Source: Noviherbaspirillum massiliense JC206
GTDB taxonomy: Bacteria > Pseudomonadota > Gammaproteobacteria > Burkholderiales > Burkholderiaceae_D
Assembly (NCBI RefSeq): GCF_000312045.1
Contig: NZ_HE978635.1
Location: 312,674-376,673 of the forward strand
DNA length: 64,000 nucleotides
Direction: 5' to 3'
Part shown: piece by piece, positions 61,037 to 64,000 of the stretch
Layout of the letters: every line of letters starts with the position of its first letter
How positions within the stretch are numbered: position 1 is the stretch's first letter
The notes under the pieces: generated by a model
The model's database searches: none
Told to the model about the DNA's origin: nothing
The model's input: only the letters and a program-made list of their open reading frames with translations
Program-made: the position numbers and the translations under genes

Positions 61037-61552
61037 TTATTTGTAGACGATGTCGGCGCGGCGATTTTCAGCCCACGAAGCCTCGTCAGCACCGAGGGCT
61101 TTCGGTTTTTCCTTGCCGAAGGACACGGTTTCCATCTGGGCTTCGCCCACGCCTAATGCGGACAAGGATTTTCTGACAGCTTCCGCGCGTTTCTGGCCGA
61201 GCGCAAGATTGTATTCACTGCCACCGCGCGCATCGGTATTACCCTCGATGACGATCTTGCGGCTCTTGTGGGTCGTCAGGTACTTCGCATGGGCTTCGGC
61301 GATTCGGTTGGCGTCGTCTTTCGGCATGTAGCTGTCGAAATCAAAGTAGACGCTGCGTTTTGCCAGTGCGCCCTTCGGATCGTTCAGCGGGTCGGCTGCA
61401 GTGTTCGCAGTGGCAACCGGCTGCGCGTCGGTGCCCGTTGCCTGAGTGGCCTGGCTGGCACTGGCCGTCTTGTTGTCGACCGGCGTGGATGAGCAGGCGC
61501 TCAGGATGGCGGCGCTGAAAGCGATCAGAGCGAAGGCTTTGGATGGATGCAT
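61037..61552 (-). CDS. Pal-like OmpA-family peptidoglycan-associated lipoprotein
   Basis: 171 residues. Signal peptide with lipobox LSAC (Cys20), then a Ser/Thr/Ala-rich linker. The OmpA C-like domain (about 65-170) has VYFDFDSYMPKDDANRIAEAHAKYLTTHKSRKIVIEGNTDARGGSEYNLALGQKRAEAVRKSLSALGV. The Asp and Arg that bind diaminopimelate are present in the NTDARG and NRRADI positions. GGGAGAAAA precedes ATG 61552. The tol genes are not adjacent, so this is probably an additional Pal-like protein rather than the tol-pal copy. Confidence 0.88.
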   Translation of the reverse strand: MHPSKAFALIAFSAAILSACSSTPVDNKTASASQATQATGTDAQPVATANTAADPLNDPKGALAKRSVYFDFDSYMPKDDANRIAEAHAKYLTTHKSRKIVIEGNTDARGGSEYNLALGQKRAEAVRKSLSALGVGEAQMETVSFGKEKPKALGADEASWAENRRADIVYK

Positions 61553-61635
61553 GGTTTTTTCTCCCTTGTGAAAATGAGTCAAGCAGTCAGTCTTTTGGTA
61601 CGACGAGGATTTTGCGTGTATCAGGGTCGCCCGCA

Positions 61636-61899
61636 TCAAGTCTTGTTGCGCCGCCGGTTCTTGTCCACGATGGCATACAGGATCAATCCGTAGGAGATCA
61701 GCCGGATCAAATAATAGGTCGGCAGCTCTTCGTTTTGCAGCGAGGTCATGCCCAATGCGAGCCGATTCAGGCATTCAATGAAGAAGGAAAGGGCAAAGTA
61801 AAGGAAAAAGCGGTCGCCCGTGCTCCTCCAGAAGCGCAGGAAAAACAGGCTTACCACCAAAGATCCCATTGCAATTGCGCCTGCAAGCATTTCGTTCAC
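61636..61899 (-). CDS. DUF5985 family small membrane protein (downstream copy)
   Basis: 87 residues with three helices (about 4-24, 29-48 and 62-80): LAGAIAMGSLVVSLFFLRFWRSTGDRFFLYFALSFFIECLNRLALG ... YYLIRLISYGLILYAIVDKNRRR. It resembles the neighbouring gene in size and topology, including a FFLRFWRSTGDRFFLYF / LILRSYIRHRHRLLLWS match. Third gene of a minus-strand unit with a winged-helix gene first. Function unknown. Confidence 0.75.
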   Translation of the reverse strand: MNEMLAGAIAMGSLVVSLFFLRFWRSTGDRFFLYFALSFFIECLNRLALGMTSLQNEELPTYYLIRLISYGLILYAIVDKNRRRNKT

Positions 61900-61906
61900 G
61901 GTTTCC

Positions 61907-62164
61907 TCACTCTTCTTCCCAGATAAGACCGTACAGCAAGGGCAGCAGCGCAGCCAGCGCAGTGCCGAGACGCCAGATCGACAGGTCGGTGCCAGGAACG
62001 AGCAGCCTGTCGATGACCAGCAGCAGATTGTTTGCAGCCATGCCCACGAAACACAGCCCGCTCCATAGCAAAAGCCTGTGCCGGTGCCTGATGTAGCTTC
62101 GGAGGATCAGGAAGGCGCAGGCGAATGCGGTCAGTGCGCACAGCGAGTATATGAGGCCAGCCAT
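61907..62164 (-). CDS. DUF5985 family small membrane protein (upstream copy)
   Basis: 85 residues with three helices: AGLIYSLCALTAFACAFLILRSYIRHRHRLLLWSGLCFVGMAANNLLLVIDRLLVPGTDLSIWRLGTALAALLPLLYGLIWEEE. The cytoplasmic loop after helix 1 is strongly basic (RHRHR). It is one base from the winged-helix gene and seven from the second DUF5985 gene, so all three are co-transcribed. Function unknown; paired copies suggest a hetero-oligomer. Confidence 0.75.
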   Translation of the reverse strand: MAGLIYSLCALTAFACAFLILRSYIRHRHRLLLWSGLCFVGMAANNLLLVIDRLLVPGTDLSIWRLGTALAALLPLLYGLIWEEE

Positions 62165-62165
62165 A

Positions 62166-62555
62166 TCAGGAATCCTTTCGCCAGATGAAAGCGTCAGCGA
62201 ACTGCTGGGCCTTCTTGCTGTTCTTGGAATGGATGAGATTGCTTACGTCAATGAGATTCTTGGCATAGACGTCCGCCAGTCGGTCGATCATTTCCCTGAT
62301 GCCTTCGGTCCCGGGATGATAACGGTACAAGGGAGGCTCTCCATCCTCTTGCGCGAGGAAGCCTGCCGCATGCAGGTCGGTGAGCAGTCCGTGCGCTGCC
62401 TTTTCGCTCATGTAAAGTCGCTGCGCCACCCGCTTGCTATCCCATTGCACGCTATGCTCCCGACGCAGCAGCAGCATCGCTTCCAGGTGCGGCACCGAGG
62501 GAATGCTGAGCAGGATGAAGCGGATGATGTCTTCAGGGATCTGCGGGCGCGTCAT
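62166..62555 (-). CDS. Winged-helix-like protein heading the DUF5985 unit
   Basis: 129 residues. A helical N-terminal part is followed by a winged-helix-like region (about 25-80; EAMLLLRREHSVQWDSKRVAQRLYMSEKAAHGLLTDLHAAGFLAQEDGEPPLYRYHPGTEGIREMIDRLADVYAKN). The second half contains a helix that may dimerise. No family name can be given with certainty. Position suggests it regulates or works with the two DUF5985 membrane proteins. ATG 62555 is preferred over the in-frame ATG at 62600. Confidence 0.7.
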   Translation of the reverse strand: MTRPQIPEDIIRFILLSIPSVPHLEAMLLLRREHSVQWDSKRVAQRLYMSEKAAHGLLTDLHAAGFLAQEDGEPPLYRYHPGTEGIREMIDRLADVYAKNLIDVSNLIHSKNSKKAQQFADAFIWRKDS

Positions 62556-62689
62556 GGTTCTTCCCTGCGCTGACCCGGCTCTGCGGGATGGAAGAAGCAA
62601 GGCATGACTCGTGACGACTGATGCATGTGTTCGGTTCGTGGAAAGTCAGGTTGTTCGTTCATGCGCCGGTTCCGGGAGCGAGGCAGCGG

Positions 62690-63000
62690 CGACTACGGCC
62701 GGCGCGGATTTTACCGCATGCGCCCGATAGAGCGAATAGAGCGGCACAGCGGGCGATAATTTTGAAGATGCAGGCTGCCACCACCGGAGCGACGACCAAC
62801 GGGTACAGCGCAGGGTGCCAATCCGTCACGCGTCCTAGCCTGAGGCCAGAGAAAGTGCCGTGCCCGTAAAAGGCGTGCAGGGCCGAGACGCCGGTTCGGA
62901 CTTTCCGGCCTTCGCGTCCCACGGATGCGCCTATTGACAGAGCGGCGAGCGTTAGCGCAAGCTTGCCGACGACGATGTGCAGGAATGGCAGCTGGTTCAT
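62690..63000 (-). pseudogene. Remnant of a ClC-type chloride channel with internal deletion
   Basis: The minus strand reads FLHIVVGKLALTLAALSIGASVGREGRKVRTGVSALHAFYG at about 62870-62985, very close to the ClC selectivity-filter segment GREGPxVQ, with Pro replaced by Arg. It is then joined directly to RVTDWHPALYPLVVAPVVAACIFKIIARCAALFALSG, which resembles the C-terminal end of ClC channels (LPLMxAxxIAxxVSR ... PLYxAL). The roughly 200 residues that should lie between, including the pore helices GxFxP, are missing. The frame stays open but the product cannot be a working channel. Confidence 0.5.
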
Positions 63001-63206
63001 CCACATTGCATATGCACTGTCGGTAGCGAAGAAGGCGGCAGTCAGTCCGACCGGCAATGGCCTGGCCATCCGCGCCGCCCCGCGGAGACAGAAGCCCGTC
63101 ATGTTCGGCATGGGAGCGACTCGGCTCTTGCGGTCTTGCCTGAATGTTCTGCGCTTTAAGAGGGTCGGCATCTTGCTGTGCTGTTGGAAACACATTTGAG
63201 CAAAAC

Positions 63207-63238
63207 ATATTGCACCAAATATAGTTTTGGGGCAATAT
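63207..63238. promoter_or_regulatory. 32-bp nested palindrome, operator/promoter of the MarR gene
   Basis: Outer arms ATATTGC and GCAATAT, inner arms CCAAA and TTTGG, centre TATAGT: symmetric except for one base pair. With TTGAGC at 63196-63201 and TATAGT at 63220-63225 (18-bp spacer) it forms a promoter whose -10 is the centre of the palindrome. Only 18 bp separate it from ATG 63256, so the MarR protein very probably represses itself here. Confidence 0.7.
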
Positions 63239-63255
63239 AGCGATGGAGTCATTGA

Positions 63256-63762
63256 ATGACAGGAAAGACCCCAGTGGGCAAGAAGAGCAATGCGGAAGAG
63301 CCTGCCCATCTGCATACGCTGAAAAAATTGCGGATCGTGATCCGCGCAGCGCAGCGGCATTCGGCCTGGATTGAAAAGCAGTGCGGCGTCAGCGGCGCAC
63401 AGCTATGGATAATGAGGGAGTTGAGTGAGACACCAGGGTTGCGTGTCGGTGAAATAGCAAAAAAACTAGCAATTCACCAGACCACTACGAGCAATCTTCT
63501 GGATTCCCTGGAAAAGCGAGGCTACATCATCAAAGCCCGCGACCCGAACGACCAGAGAGTCGTCAAATTGGCCCTTTCCGAGCAAGGCGAGGGCTTGCTG
63601 AAAAAAGCCCCGAAACCGGCAAGGGGATTGTTGCCGGAAGCCCTGCGCAAGCTGGACGAACAGGGTTTGCTTCAATTGAATGAAGGATTGCAGGCCTTGC
63701 TGGAAGTGATCGAGCAGGTCGACGAGGCCTACGGCTTGCAGCCGCTGCCCTTCACCATGTAG
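63256..63762 (+). CDS. MarR family transcriptional regulator
   Basis: 168 residues. Winged-helix core at about 45-115: CGVSGAQLWIMRELSETPGLRVGEIAKKLAIHQTTTSNLLDSLEKRGYIIKARDPNDQRVVKLALSEQGEGLL. A lysine-rich N-terminus (1-20) precedes it. One cysteine (about residue 43) lies at the start of the domain. The palindrome just upstream suggests autoregulation. Divergent to it is a ClC-channel remnant that may once have been its target. A rho-independent terminator follows the gene. Confidence 0.88.
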   Translation: MTGKTPVGKKSNAEEPAHLHTLKKLRIVIRAAQRHSAWIEKQCGVSGAQLWIMRELSETPGLRVGEIAKKLAIHQTTTSNLLDSLEKRGYIIKARDPNDQRVVKLALSEQGEGLLKKAPKPARGLLPEALRKLDEQGLLQLNEGLQALLEVIEQVDEAYGLQPLPFTM

Positions 63763-63811
63763 GCGCTAATTGTAAAGATCAACAGTGAGGCTTTACCGGG
63801 CCTCTTCACAG

Positions 63812-63833
63812 CCCCCAGCACGGGGGTTTTTTT
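63812..63833 (+). terminator. Rho-independent terminator of the MarR gene
   Basis: CCCCC-AGCAC-GGGGG followed by seven T (63827-63833). A simple, strong terminator 50 bases after the stop codon. Confidence 0.85.
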
Positions 63834-63839
63834 CCAACC

Positions 63840-63954
63840 GTTGGCAGGTTCTCGCCTGCCAACCCCGTCATCCCGCCGGCGCGGGATGATATCGAGCCGG
63901 AGCATGCGCTCCGAAGCGAATGCCTGCGGCGCTGATGCGCGTCCGCGGCATTCG
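63840..63954. repeat. Three tandem hairpins, REP-like intergenic element
   Basis: Consecutive inverted repeats: GTTGGCAGG/CCTGCCAAC (63840-63863, loop 6); TCATCCCGC/GCGGGATGA (63868-63889, loop 4); CGAATGCC/GGCATTCG (63917-63954, loop 22). The middle one has the shape of the dispersed palindromic repeats (GTCATTCCCGC type) scattered in many proteobacterial genomes. No second copy is visible in this window. Confidence 0.5.
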
Positions 63955-64000
63955 TCCAGCTTAAGGCGACATCTCGCCGTCGACGCATCCTGCAGGAAGC

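Noticed and set aside
63840-63954. A short CRISPR array
   Set aside because: The three inverted repeats differ from each other and have no constant repeat or regular spacers.

Overview
The window is GC-rich bacterial chromosome with densely packed genes, short overlaps (ATGA/GTGA) and no insertion sequences, phage genes, rRNA, tRNA or CRISPR array that I can see. Gene content and protein flavour (FUSC/DUF1656 efflux, BigR-type sulfur locus, LivHMGFK importer, lva-like acyl-CoA cluster, FdxA, fused SpmAB, DUF5985 proteins) suggest a betaproteobacterium of the Burkholderiales, plausibly Oxalobacteraceae (Herbaspirillum/Noviherbaspirillum relatives). The taxonomic placement is inference.

Layout. 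0.1-5.4 kb: a MarR regulator and a complete tripartite aromatic-acid efflux operon (FUSC, DUF1656, HlyD adaptor, NodT-type outer membrane lipoprotein). 5.4-7.9 kb: a BigR-type reactive-sulfur locus, with a persulfide-dioxygenase-like hydrolase coupled to an ICMT/NnrU-family membrane methyltransferase, divergent from an ArsR-family repressor and two YeeE/YedE half-transporters. 8-11.7 kb: TraX-family protein, a membrane cytochrome b with a Tat/lipobox molybdopterin oxidoreductase, and a TRIC-type channel. 11.8-18.7 kb: assorted enzymes (DapA-like aldolase, SMP-30/strictosidine-synthase-like protein, PhyH dioxygenase, PhzF, two-part methyltransferase), a SUKH-domain orphan, a tiny Cys/His protein with a natural five-histidine tail, and a DUF2939 protein.

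19-29.9 kb: a five-gene branched-chain/aromatic-acid ABC importer followed by a cyclase-family hydrolase, then a thioesterase, two MarR regulators and two MFS transporters. 30-32 kb: a GlxA-type regulator divergent from a dienelactone hydrolase. 32.2-41.9 kb: a catabolic cluster on the minus strand (7Fe ferredoxin, two SDRs, acyl-CoA ligase, acyl-CoA dehydrogenase, APH-like kinase, FadB-like bifunctional enzyme) with an IclR regulator upstream. The set resembles the levulinate/4-hydroxyacid (Lva) pathway. 42-55 kb: methyltransferase, large secreted lipase-like protein, diguanylate cyclase, AI-2E permease, Lon N-domain protein, fused SpmAB, a decayed MerR/B12 regulator, DUF378, LysR, GST, cysteine hydrolase and EamA transporter.

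55-64 kb: quinone oxidoreductase, then a periplasmic sulfur locus (binding-protein/rhodanese fusion, sulfite-dehydrogenase-like molybdoenzyme, cytochrome c), a PDZ protein with a ruined M48 zinc site, a Pal-like lipoprotein, an uncharacterised trio (winged helix plus two DUF5985 membrane proteins), a deleted ClC channel remnant, and a MarR gene behind a 32-bp palindrome. The main theme is handling of reduced sulfur (three separate loci) and import, activation and beta-oxidation-like breakdown of organic acids. The most promising novel links are the methyltransferase coupled to the persulfide dioxygenase, the SBP-rhodanese fusion next to the sulfite dehydrogenase, and the winged-helix/DUF5985 trio.
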